Shown here: positions 1 through 6,349 of the stretch, piece by piece
How the letters are laid out: every line of letters starts with the position of its first letter
Numbering within the stretch: position 1 is the first letter of the stretch
Origin: Bacteroidales bacterium
GTDB lineage: Bacteria > Bacteroidota > Bacteroidia > Bacteroidales > UBA7960
Direction of reading: 5' to 3'
Length of the DNA stretch: 6,701 nucleotides
Assembly: GCA_003557965.1 (NCBI GenBank)
Contig: PWND01000050.1
Span: 1 to 6,701, forward strand
The notes under the pieces: generated by a model
What the model was told of the DNA's origin: nothing
Database searches by the model: none
Seen by the model: the letters and a program-made list of their open reading frames with translations, nothing else
Translations under genes and position numbers: made by a program

Positions 1-5
1 AATAT

Positions 6-584
6 TTAGCTTCTCAGTATTTTAATCTCTTTATTTTCGGTAATACGAATTATTGTAGAAGCTTTAGGCCTTTCTATAACATGTTGATTTAATGGCACAA
101 TATAATCAACAGCATTTTTTACCTGCTCATCAATTTTACTAAAGTAAAGTGGGCTGGGTGCCCCACTAACATTAGCCGAAGTTGAAGTTATAGGCTTGCC
201 AAACTTGTGAAGTAAGGCAAGGCAAAAATCATCCTTTGGGATCCTGATAGCTATAGAACAATCACTCGCGGGAACATTTTTCGCAAGGTTTTTGGCATTC
301 TCGTATATAATTGTAAGAGGCTCGTTTATATTTTTAACCAAATCATAAGCAACCTCCGGAACTTCAGCAACATATTTTTCCAGCATTTCAAAATTTTCAA
401 CCAAAATAATCAAAGACTTATCAGCGTCGCGGCCCTTTATCTTAAATACCTTTGCAACTGCACGGTTATTAGTAGCATCACAACCTATACCCCATATAGT
501 ATCCGTGGGATACAATATTGTACCTCCTTTTTTCAGGACTCTCAGTACTTCGCTAAAATCAAAATCTGATACTAACTTGTTCAT
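6..584 (-). CDS. tsaC: L-threonylcarbamoyladenylate synthase (TsaC/YrdC family)
   Basis: Cytoplasmic enzyme of the YrdC/Sua5/TsaC family, which makes threonylcarbamoyl-AMP from threonine, bicarbonate and ATP; TsaB/D/E-type proteins then transfer the group to A37 of ANN-decoding tRNAs (t6A). The 192-residue protein is a single YrdC domain without the C-terminal Sua5 extension, close in length to E. coli TsaC. Visible family signatures are YPTDTIWGIGCDA at residues 25-37, the KxR triplet K50-G51-R52 followed by K56, an IAIRIP segment at 111-116 and the STSANVSG nucleotide-binding motif at 134-141. The ATG at 584 lies 18 residues before the conserved GGTILYPTDT strand, as expected, and follows an A/T-only stretch with no Shine-Dalgarno. 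The stop is 5 bases from the window edge, but the reading frame is complete. It is divergent from the ligase-like gene and is probably a housekeeping neighbour. The paralogous YciO subfamily cannot be fully excluded. Confidence 0.93.
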   Translation of the reverse strand: MNKLVSDFDFSEVLRVLKKGGTILYPTDTIWGIGCDATNNRAVAKVFKIKGRDADKSLIILVENFEMLEKYVAEVPEVAYDLVKNINEPLTIIYENAKNLAKNVPASDCSIAIRIPKDDFCLALLHKFGKPITSTSANVSGAPSPLYFSKIDEQVKNAVDYIVPLNQHVIERPKASTIIRITENKEIKILRS

Positions 585-677
585 TTTTTATTTTTAATAA
601 CTAAATCTTAAAAACTATATTATTCAAAATGTGACTTAATATTAGCCTATGAGATTTACGTAAAACACAATTATTAG

Positions 678-685
678 CAAAATTA
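678..685 (-). promoter_or_regulatory. Candidate Bacteroidota -7 element for tsaC
   Basis: The minus strand reads TAATTTTG, a full match to the Bacteroidota housekeeping sigma consensus TAnnTTTG. It lies 93 bases upstream of the tsaC start, which would give a leader of roughly 85-90 nt. I see no good TTTG-like -33 box at the usual spacing, and the sequence is so AT-rich that a chance match is quite possible. Confidence 0.3.
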
Positions 686-724
686 AAAAAATATAAAATT
701 ACTTGGTATAATATATTATCATTA

Positions 725-847
725 TTTGCTGATTAATTTTCCTGCGGAAATTTCCCAAGTGATAGAAGCAAGCATAAAATAACTTTTCAAAGTAATTATT
801 TTTTTAAAAAGATATAAATTTAATAACTAAGTTTGCTGAAAATTTCC
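725..847 (+). repeat. Imperfect direct repeat TTTGCTGA...AATTTCC upstream of the ligase-like gene
   Basis: TTTGCTGA followed by AATTTTCC occurs at 725-742, and TTTGCTGA followed by AATTTCC at 832-847. The copies differ by a 2-base indel. The first copy runs into the palindrome GGAAATTTCC (746-755), and the end of the second copy, GAAAATTTCC (838-847), is nine of ten identical to that palindrome. The second copy overlaps the candidate -7 element. This may be a duplicated promoter segment or a paired binding site; no regulator can be named. Confidence 0.4.
828..835 (+). promoter_or_regulatory. Candidate Bacteroidota -7 element for the ligase-like gene
   Basis: TAAGTTTG matches the TAnnTTTG consensus and ends 28 bases before the ATG at 864, implying a short leader of about 20 nt. 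A T-rich run near 798-805 sits roughly where a -33 box would be but does not contain a clean TTTG. The position relative to the gene is good; the motif alone is weak evidence. Confidence 0.4.
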
Positions 848-863
848 ATACATAATTAATATC

Positions 864-2507
864 ATGACTACAGGAAGCTTTCCAAATCTATCAAGAAAAA
901 CTATTCATACCTGGATTTACTTTGTTTGTTTGTGTTTACTTGCTACTTCACTAACAACATCAAGGTTTATGATAAGCGTAAGCCAAATATTGTTATTAAT
1001 TAACTGGCTTGCAGAAGGCGATTTTAAAAATAAATACAAAAAATTTATAAGCAATAAACCGGCTATTGCTTTTATTTTAATATATGGAATTTATGTTGTC
1101 GGGTTGTTATGGACTGAGGACCTTAGTTACGGGATTAACTTTGATTTAAAAATAAAATTGCCAATACTGCTTCTCACAATAGTTATTTCCACTTCACCAT
1201 CACTCGATTTAAAAAAGGTAAGAATAATTTTATATGTGTTTATTGCCGCTGTACTTGCTGTATCAATTATTAGCTATTTAACATATCTGATTACCGATCC
1301 TATAAGGTATCGTGATATGTTAACTATTTTATCGCATTTAGACTATAGCATAATGTTAGTATTTGCGATATTTTTATTACCGGCCTTAACTTTGCAAACT
1401 ACAAAAAACAAATACTGGATTGCTTTATCTTTTATACTATCCGCATGGATGTTGCTCTTCCTTGTTTTGCTGCGTTCATTAACAGGAGTGGCTTCATTTG
1501 CAGGGGTCTTAACATTTCTGTTATTGGTGTTTGTTGTAAAAAATAAAAGCATGGTTTTACGAACCGCTGTTATTTCATTGTTTGTTGTATCAATTGCTTT
1601 CACTGTTGGACTTATGGTATATATGTACAATATGACAAACCGTGAAGTTGAAAAAGATTTTTCAAAATTAGGGCAATACACAAAGTATGGAAATTATTAC
1701 TATCATGATACTACAAATCTTATCAGGGAAAACGGCCATTTAGTATTTATATATGTTGCTGAAGAAGAGCTTGAGGAGGCCTGGAACAACAGAAGCGACA
1801 TTTTATACTTTGATAAAGACAAGTCAAGCCACAGGTTAAAGCACACCTTGTTAAGATATATGGCTTCAAAAGGCTATAAAAAAGATAAAGAACACCTTGA
1901 TAAACTCAGCGACAGAGAAATAAAAGCCATCGAAAGGGGAATTACAAATCACTACTATTTAAAATGGCCCGGGATATTTGTCAGGGTTCATCAAACAATG
2001 ATGGGGATATATATATATCGTGTAAGTGACAATCCAATGTGGAGCACATTAACTCAAAGGATAGAATTATGGCAAGCTGCTTTTGATGCTTTTAAGAAAA
2101 AACCGGTTATAGGCTGGGGAACCGGAGATGTTTTTATTGCAATGGTTTACGGTTTTGAAAAAAACGATTCTTATATGCTAAGGTTAAGGCAAGCTGATGG
2201 AGTTACTCCAAATATTTTGAAGCCACACAACCAGTATTTATTACTATTAATGACTCATGGCATTATAGGCTTAGCATTGTTTCTGGGCTTGTATATTTAT
2301 ACAGTAAAGAAAACCAATGCATATAAAATCCTGCATTTTAAAATGTTTCTAATAATTTTAGCAATAAACCTTTTTGCAAACAACCAACTTGAAGGGCAAA
2401 TAGGACAATCAATATTTGTATTTTTTACGCTGTTTTTCTGTTTTATATATCCCCAAAAAGAGTCACTTGATAATAGTAGTACACAAAATAAAATACCGAA
2501 TAAATAA
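864..2507 (+). CDS. O-antigen ligase/polymerase-like membrane protein (Wzy_C family)
   Basis: Predicted inner-membrane GT-C-type enzyme that moves a glycan from an undecaprenyl-diphosphate carrier to an acceptor on the periplasmic side. Hydrophobic segments lie near residues 16-50, 66-83, 98-112, 120-142, 160-177, 184-203, 206-226 and 231-256. A long hydrophilic loop (about 257-455) follows, then segments near 456-479, 490-505 and 514-531. Family features are GLLWTED at 80-86, R399 in TQRIELWQAAFDAF, PVIGWGTGD at 414-422 and PHNQYL at 454-459 with THGIIGL behind it. R399 and H455 are the natural counterparts of the essential Arg and His of WaaL. At 547 residues it is longer than typical E. 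coli WaaL (about 420), mostly because of the loop. The start sits just before the first membrane segment; the next Met (36) lies inside the hydrophobic region. It could act as LPS O-antigen ligase, Wzy polymerase or protein O-oligosaccharyltransferase, which sequence alone does not separate. Confidence 0.85.
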   Translation: MTTGSFPNLSRKTIHTWIYFVCLCLLATSLTTSRFMISVSQILLLINWLAEGDFKNKYKKFISNKPAIAFILIYGIYVVGLLWTEDLSYGINFDLKIKLPILLLTIVISTSPSLDLKKVRIILYVFIAAVLAVSIISYLTYLITDPIRYRDMLTILSHLDYSIMLVFAIFLLPALTLQTTKNKYWIALSFILSAWMLLFLVLLRSLTGVASFAGVLTFLLLVFVVKNKSMVLRTAVISLFVVSIAFTVGLMVYMYNMTNREVEKDFSKLGQYTKYGNYYYHDTTNLIRENGHLVFIYVAEEELEEAWNNRSDILYFDKDKSSHRLKHTLLRYMASKGYKKDKEHLDKLSDREIKAIERGITNHYYLKWPGIFVRVHQTMMGIYIYRVSDNPMWSTLTQRIELWQAAFDAFKKKPVIGWGTGDVFIAMVYGFEKNDSYMLRLRQADGVTPNILKPHNQYLLLLMTHGIIGLALFLGLYIYTVKKTNAYKILHFKMFLIILAINLFANNQLEGQIGQSIFVFFTLFFCFIYPQKESLDNSSTQNKIPNK

Positions 2508-2511
2508 TAAG

Positions 2512-3411
2512 CTATTTACCTGGTACAATAACTTTTAAGGATAGCGGGTTCACTTTAATATTCATTTCTTTACCCGGGAAAAAATAATCGCCATCAATAT
2601 GGCCGGGAAAATCGTCGCTCTGTTTAATTTCAATTGATTTCGCTTTTATGTACTTAACAGCTGATGTTTTATGAAGCAAGCCTGTCATCAACATAAAGCC
2701 AATATACAAGGCATTAAGCCAGGTGACTTTTTTCATTACACAAATATCAGCCAGGCTGTCGTCAATTTTTGCATTTGGTGCAATTACAGCACCGTTGCCG
2801 TATTGTGAAGAATTCGCCACCGTAATCAAAAATGCATTAGTTTTTAGCTCTTTATCGTCATATATTATTTGGTATAATGCATTTTTATAATTTGGAAAAA
2901 CTTTTAAAATGCATTTGAGGTATGAAAAAAAACCCCGTTTAGAAGACAATGCAAATTCATAAGCAATTTTTGCGTCAAAACCAAGGCCTGCAAGGTTACA
3001 GCATAATTTATCGTTTACAGTTAGTGTGTCAATACTGATAGTATTATTCTCATTAATAATTTTTACTGCTTTTTTATAATTCCGCGGGATTTTCAGGTGC
3101 CTGGCAAAACCATTTCCTGAACCAGTTGGAATTATTCCCAATGCAACATTGCTATTTACCAAAACATCAGCAACTTCATTTATTGAGCCATCTCCACCTG
3201 CAACAACTATCGTGTCTTTGTTTTCATTGATGGCTTTTAAAGCCAGGTCTTTGCCATGTCCTTTATACTTTGTAAAAGCAATTTCCGCATCAATAAAAGC
3301 ATGGCCGGTATATGACTTTATGATACCAGGCAATTTATCTTTATTCTTCGTGCCTGATACCGTATTTATAATAAACAGAATACTTCTTTTATCTTGCTTA
3401 ACGCTCAACAT
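2512..3411 (-). CDS. Diacylglycerol/lipid kinase, DagK-YegS family
   Basis: Soluble or membrane-peripheral lipid kinase of the DAGK catalytic family (DgkB, YegS, sphingosine-kinase fold), which phosphorylates a lipid hydroxyl with ATP; diacylglycerol to phosphatidic acid is the best guess. The 299 residues match the usual ~300. Visible motifs are IINTVSG at 14-20 (variant of NPxSG), AGGDGSINEV at 71-80, IIPTGSGNGFAR at 93-104, GLGFDA at 142-147 and IDDSLAD at 216-222, the position of a regulatory metal site in DgkB. The C-terminal IDGD at 272-275 is IDGE in most relatives, where the Glu is implicated in catalysis; Asp is a conservative change. The ATG lies inside the last codons of the upstream LtaS-like gene (14-bp overlap), which suggests translational coupling. 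It ends 4 bp from the convergent ligase-like gene. Lipid specificity is unknown. Confidence 0.88.
   Translation of the reverse strand: MLSVKQDKRSILFIINTVSGTKNKDKLPGIIKSYTGHAFIDAEIAFTKYKGHGKDLALKAINENKDTIVVAGGDGSINEVADVLVNSNVALGIIPTGSGNGFARHLKIPRNYKKAVKIINENNTISIDTLTVNDKLCCNLAGLGFDAKIAYEFALSSKRGFFSYLKCILKVFPNYKNALYQIIYDDKELKTNAFLITVANSSQYGNGAVIAPNAKIDDSLADICVMKKVTWLNALYIGFMLMTGLLHKTSAVKYIKAKSIEIKQSDDFPGHIDGDYFFPGKEMNIKVNPLSLKVIVPGK
3398..3411 (-). other. 14-bp stop/start overlap (LtaS-like to lipid kinase)
   Basis: The lipid-kinase ATG (3409-3411) lies inside the His-Val codons near the end of the LtaS-like gene, whose TAA stop is at 3398-3400. Ribosomes finishing the transferase would terminate just past the kinase start. 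This supports one polycistronic mRNA and possible translational coupling; coupling itself is inferred. Confidence 0.8.
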
Positions 3412-5353
3412 GCATTTGGTTTTTTATTAGCCTGTTTGTATAATGCTGAACAAAGGCTTTAAGATAGTTAAGAGTTTCAATATGCTCATCATCTACATCA
3501 TTTACCAGGTTATGCTCAAGAAATAAGTCATTCTTATGATTATACAGTGATACCATTTTTTCACCATCAAAGTGCAATAAATACTTATCATCAATAATTT
3601 GATAAATGTTTTCCAGGTATGTTACCGCTGCCCTTTTAGCTGTTGTATCAAACAAACTGTTGCCAAGAGAAATAAACTTATTATCATAGTTCAAATAATC
3701 AAGAACAGTAGGCATAATGTCAATATGAGATGCCGGCAATTCCGTATTGACGACATCCCAGTTGTGGTTGTTTTTATAAAATAATACAGGTATTTCATAT
3801 ACGCCTCTCTGATTCCTGTTTTCAGGATAAAGTAGCTGGCCTGTATGGTCGGAAGTGATAACAAACAAAGTATTATCAAACCACGGCATTTTTTCAGCAG
3901 TTTCAAAAAACCTTTTAAGAGAAAAATCAGCATACCTAACACCCTGGTGTATTTGAAGAGGGCCATGCGGAAACACATCTTCATATCTTTCGGGAATAAC
4001 ATAAGGGTGGTGTGAAGATAATGTAAATATTGTAGCAAAGAACGGCATTTCAGTTTCATTAATCACTTGTGCAGAATACTGGAGAAACTCCTCATCAAAT
4101 ATTCCCCAATGGCCGTCGTAATGCTCATCATTGCCATACTCGGTCCTGCCGTGATATTCGTCAAACTCTGCCATAGAAGCAAAACAGTCAAAACTCATAG
4201 TACCATTAGTGCCTCCATGCATAAACATTGTTTTATAACCTTTACTGTTAAGCTCAGTTGCAAGGGTGTGAATGGAGTTAGCAGCATAAGATGAAAGCAC
4301 ATAATTTCTGTCCATTAAATGAGGAATCGAAGCTATTATTGCAGGTATTGCATCAATAGAGCGCCTTCCATTAGCGTATGAGTTGTTAAACACCAGGCTG
4401 TTTTCTGAGATAATCAGAGAGTCAAGAAATGGAGTATATCCTTTGTAGTTTGGGAAGTCTGTATCTTTGTTTAAAGCGGCAATATATTCTTTAGAGAATC
4501 CCTCTAATATAACAATTACCACATTTTCATTTTTAAAACTTCCTCTATCAAATTTCTTATAAGGTGATAGTATGCTATCCAACTTATGATCGCAAAAATA
4601 ATTATACGGGCTAAGGCCTGCTTGCCCATACGTTCTCATAATATTAAAAGGAGTATTAAGAATCAGTGCCGAATACCTTGCCCCCATGTATGAACCTGCT
4701 GTTACAATATTAATTGGCCGCAGCTGAAGCCCTCCCCTTACACCAATAATAATAACAGATGAAAAAACGAGGAACCAAGCCAGGTGCTTTAAGTTGTAAA
4801 CAGAAAATACCGGGCGTAATGAGCTGCTTATGCCGCTTAAACTAATACTTCCATAATGTTTTATCATCAGCCACACAAGCATTGCGCTAATAAAAAATAC
4901 CTGCCAAAAATCCTTAATATACTGCACAAGCATATTTGTAAAATCATCACCGGTTTGAACATAGCTAAAGATTTCAGCATTGCTGCGCATTGTGTTGTAG
5001 TTAAAATAATAAATATCAATGCAGTTAATAAAAATCAGGGCAGAATTTACTATAATAAAATACCATGCTGCTATTTGTTGCACTATATGATGGTTTTTTA
5101 TGCGGAAAGGAAATGTGTTTAATATGATATATAAGCTATTTGCAAATAGAATTATGGACAGGTCAAAGCGCATCCCATAAAATAATATTTTTAGTAATTC
5201 ACCAAATGACAAATTCCCGAAATAATCAACATTATAAAAGAAAAAAAACAGCCTCATTAGGCAGAATAAAAGCAAGAGCAGCAAAAGCCTTTTTATCATT
5301 ACAAAATATTGGCCTTCCTTAAAAGAAGCTACTATACCCTTAAAAATTGACAT
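3398..5353 (-). CDS. LtaS/MdoB-type sulfatase-fold phosphotransferase (membrane)
   Basis: Inner-membrane enzyme of the alkaline-phosphatase/sulfatase superfamily, LtaS-like branch; relatives move phosphoglycerol or phosphoethanolamine from phospholipids onto extracytoplasmic glycans. About five N-terminal membrane segments (near residues 20-40, 52-80, 92-116, 147-165, 190-207) precede a linker and a periplasmic catalytic domain (about 275-550). LtaS-like active-site motifs occur in order: VILEGFS with E284 (metal ligand), NGRRSIDAIPA at 328-338 with S332 as likely nucleophile (Thr in LtaS), HWGIFDE at 415-421, SSHHPY at 446-451 and SDHTG at 501-505 (D502, H503 metal ligands). The 651-residue length is typical. 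A GAAATTTATAAAGG stretch directly abuts the ATG, so it gives no normally spaced Shine-Dalgarno. The gene follows the glycosyltransferase by 75 bp and overlaps the lipid kinase by 14 bp. Bacteroidota lack classical lipoteichoic acid, so the acceptor is probably another glycan. Arylsulfatase activity is less likely: no CxPxR motif at the nucleophile. Confidence 0.88.
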   Translation of the reverse strand: MSIFKGIVASFKEGQYFVMIKRLLLLLLLFCLMRLFFFFYNVDYFGNLSFGELLKILFYGMRFDLSIILFANSLYIILNTFPFRIKNHHIVQQIAAWYFIIVNSALIFINCIDIYYFNYNTMRSNAEIFSYVQTGDDFTNMLVQYIKDFWQVFFISAMLVWLMIKHYGSISLSGISSSLRPVFSVYNLKHLAWFLVFSSVIIIGVRGGLQLRPINIVTAGSYMGARYSALILNTPFNIMRTYGQAGLSPYNYFCDHKLDSILSPYKKFDRGSFKNENVVIVILEGFSKEYIAALNKDTDFPNYKGYTPFLDSLIISENSLVFNNSYANGRRSIDAIPAIIASIPHLMDRNYVLSSYAANSIHTLATELNSKGYKTMFMHGGTNGTMSFDCFASMAEFDEYHGRTEYGNDEHYDGHWGIFDEEFLQYSAQVINETEMPFFATIFTLSSHHPYVIPERYEDVFPHGPLQIHQGVRYADFSLKRFFETAEKMPWFDNTLFVITSDHTGQLLYPENRNQRGVYEIPVLFYKNNHNWDVVNTELPASHIDIMPTVLDYLNYDNKFISLGNSLFDTTAKRAAVTYLENIYQIIDDKYLLHFDGEKMVSLYNHKNDLFLEHNLVNDVDDEHIETLNYLKAFVQHYTNRLIKNQMHVER

Positions 5354-5401
5354 CCTTTATAAATTTCTTTTTTACTTAAGCAATTATTTCAGGTCAGGGC
5401 A

Positions 5402-5409
5402 CAAAATTA
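5402..5409 (-). promoter_or_regulatory. Candidate internal -7 element upstream of the LtaS-like gene
   Basis: The minus strand reads TAATTTTG, matching TAnnTTTG, in the 75-bp gap after the glycosyltransferase stop and 48 bases before the LtaS-like ATG. The gap (5354-5428) contains no obvious hairpin terminator. Read-through from the glycosyltransferase plus an internal promoter is therefore possible. No matching -33 box was found and the motif could be chance. Confidence 0.3.
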
Positions 5410-5428
5410 ATAAAACATAAAAACATTA

Positions 5429-6169
5429 TTACTGCTTATTATGCTTTTCCCAAAGTTTGATTTGTTTTAAAAACTGGTAGTAAGAAGATAAAACCGACAG
5501 GAAAAGGCCTGCCTTGCCCAACAGTATTCCTCGCTTCAGGATAAATTTATTAAAAAATTCCCACTGTGGCCTTATTAAAATGTATAGAATACTTCTTTTC
5601 TTTCCCTTCCTGAATTTGTTTTCAGCATCGAGGGTAGTATATGAGTTAATTTTGTTTATATAATGATGAATATCGCGATAAGTATAATGGATTAACTCGT
5701 TTTTCAATGATTTTATTGGTTCGTCAACTTTTACAGTTTCATGAACAAGGCCTGAGTATCTGTATTTTTGTCGGAATAGCCGTAATGTATAGTCGGGATA
5801 CCAGCCACAATATTTTATCCACTTTCCTAAAAAATAGTTTTTTCTTGGTATTTTAAATGCTTGTGCATTACTGTTTTTTACCGATAAAATAATTTCATCT
5901 TTTAATGGTTCTGTAACTCGTTCATCAGCATCAACAACCAAGATCCATTCCGATTTAGCTTTTTCCAGCCCATAGTTTCTCTGGCTGGAAAAGTCGTCAA
6001 ATTTTCGTTGAAAAACAAGATCAGTGTATTGCTTAGCAATGTTTAGTGTATTGTCCTTGCTATATGAGTCAATAACAATAATCTCATCAGCCCATGTAAG
6101 TCCTTTAAGACATTCCTCAATATTTTCTTCTTCGTTGTATGTAATAATTAAAACCGAGATTGAACTCAT
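5429..6169 (-). CDS. Family 2 glycosyltransferase, WaaE/KdtX-like
   Basis: Cytoplasmic or membrane-associated GT-A glycosyltransferase that uses a nucleotide sugar; it resembles the WaaE/KdtX (beta-1,4-glucosyltransferase-like) group of LPS-core enzymes. Motifs seen are SVLIITYNEEENI at 5-17, IVIDSYSKDNT at 31-41, RNYGLEKAKSEWILVVDADER at 64-84 with the D80-A81-D82 metal/nucleotide-sugar motif, RLFR at 130-133 and YSGLVHE at 138-144. The C-terminus (about 200-240) has the aromatic, amphipathic RPQWEFFNKFI...KLWE tail common in this group, probably a membrane contact. The 246-residue length is typical. The ATG is directly followed by the first beta-strand, so no earlier start is needed, and no Shine-Dalgarno is present. 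It is the first gene of the probable set glycosyltransferase, LtaS-like, lipid kinase. Sugar and acceptor cannot be read from sequence. Confidence 0.87.
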   Translation of the reverse strand: MSSISVLIITYNEEENIEECLKGLTWADEIIVIDSYSKDNTLNIAKQYTDLVFQRKFDDFSSQRNYGLEKAKSEWILVVDADERVTEPLKDEIILSVKNSNAQAFKIPRKNYFLGKWIKYCGWYPDYTLRLFRQKYRYSGLVHETVKVDEPIKSLKNELIHYTYRDIHHYINKINSYTTLDAENKFRKGKKRSILYILIRPQWEFFNKFILKRGILLGKAGLFLSVLSSYYQFLKQIKLWEKHNKQ

Positions 6170-6241
6170 TATTGTTTATGTTGAAATTGTTGCATAATTA
6201 GATTTTTCAATGGCCGCTAACCGGAAAATATTTTGATTGTA

Positions 6242-6249
6242 CAAAACTA
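6242..6249 (-). promoter_or_regulatory. Candidate -7 element for the glycosyltransferase-led operon
   Basis: The minus strand reads TAGTTTTG, matching TAnnTTTG, 72 bases upstream of the glycosyltransferase ATG, which implies a leader of about 65 nt. It forms the left arm of the inverted repeat at 6242-6274. No clear -33 TTTG occurs at the usual 19-21 bp spacing. Confidence 0.33.
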
Positions 6250-6274
6250 AGAAATAATATCAATATTAGTTTTG
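6242..6274. repeat. 9-bp inverted repeat upstream of the glycosyltransferase
   Basis: CAAAACTAA (6242-6250) and TTAGTTTTG (6266-6274) are perfect reverse complements with a 15-bp AT-rich spacer. Each arm contains a TAGTTTTG octamer, and the two octamers face outward. The structure could therefore be an operator, a pair of divergent promoters, or the edge of the repeat block that begins just to the right. It is not followed by a T-run in the leftward direction, so it is not an obvious terminator. Confidence 0.5.
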
Positions 6275-6349
6275 GGGACCAAGCATTTTGATAATATTGT
6301 CATTAGTAATGGAGCAAAGCGAAGTGAGAGATCCGGTGGATGAGCCGTA

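Larger units (their letters stand above)
585..863. promoter_or_regulatory. Divergent intergenic region between tsaC and the ligase-like gene
   Basis: This 279-bp, very AT-rich stretch separates two divergently transcribed genes and contains no credible ORF. It holds one TAnnTTTG-type octamer facing each gene (listed separately). It also has an all-A/T 12-bp perfect palindrome (ATAATATATTAT, 708-719), a 10-bp perfect palindrome (GGAAATTTCC, 746-755) and a TTTGCTGA motif at 725-732 that recurs at 832-839. No RNA gene or terminator is recognisable. The region is most simply read as back-to-back promoters. Any operator role of the palindromes is inference, and the AT-only one could easily arise by chance. 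Confidence 0.6.

Noticed and set aside
707..712. TATAAT, an E. coli-type -10 box in the divergent intergenic region
   Set aside because: Bacteroidota use a different promoter consensus, and TATAAT is expected by chance in DNA this AT-rich; no paired TTGACA is present.
1343..1681. 112-codon minus-strand open frame inside the ligase-like gene
   Set aside because: It lies wholly opposite a well-supported membrane protein gene, has a low-complexity Thr/Asn-rich product without recognisable domains, and has no promoter or start context.
2006..2019. GATATATATATATC, a 14-bp palindrome with an AT dinucleotide run
   Set aside because: It lies inside the ligase-like coding sequence and simply encodes Gly-Ile-Tyr-Ile-Tyr-Arg; five or six AT units are too few to suggest a functional slippage repeat.
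3149..3430. 93-codon plus-strand open frame opposite the lipid kinase start
   Set aside because: It is antisense to the conserved GGDGS region of the kinase, and the product looks like a reverse-strand artefact.
3691..4059. 122-codon minus-strand open frame within the LtaS-like gene in another frame
   Set aside because: It is a frame shadow of the catalytic domain, where the true frame carries the SDHTG and SSHHPY motifs; its product shows no family signature.
4856..5322. Two short plus-strand open frames (4856-5122 and 5140-5322) opposite the membrane segments of the LtaS-like gene
   Set aside because: They are antisense to hydrophobic codons that rarely yield stops on the other strand, and neither encodes a recognisable domain.
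3398..5353. Formylglycine-type sulfatase activity for the 651-residue protein
   Set aside because: The nucleophile region reads NGRRSIDAIPA with no C/S-x-P-x-R motif, whereas the order of EGFS, HWGIFDE, SSHHPY and SDHTG fits LtaS-type phosphotransferases.
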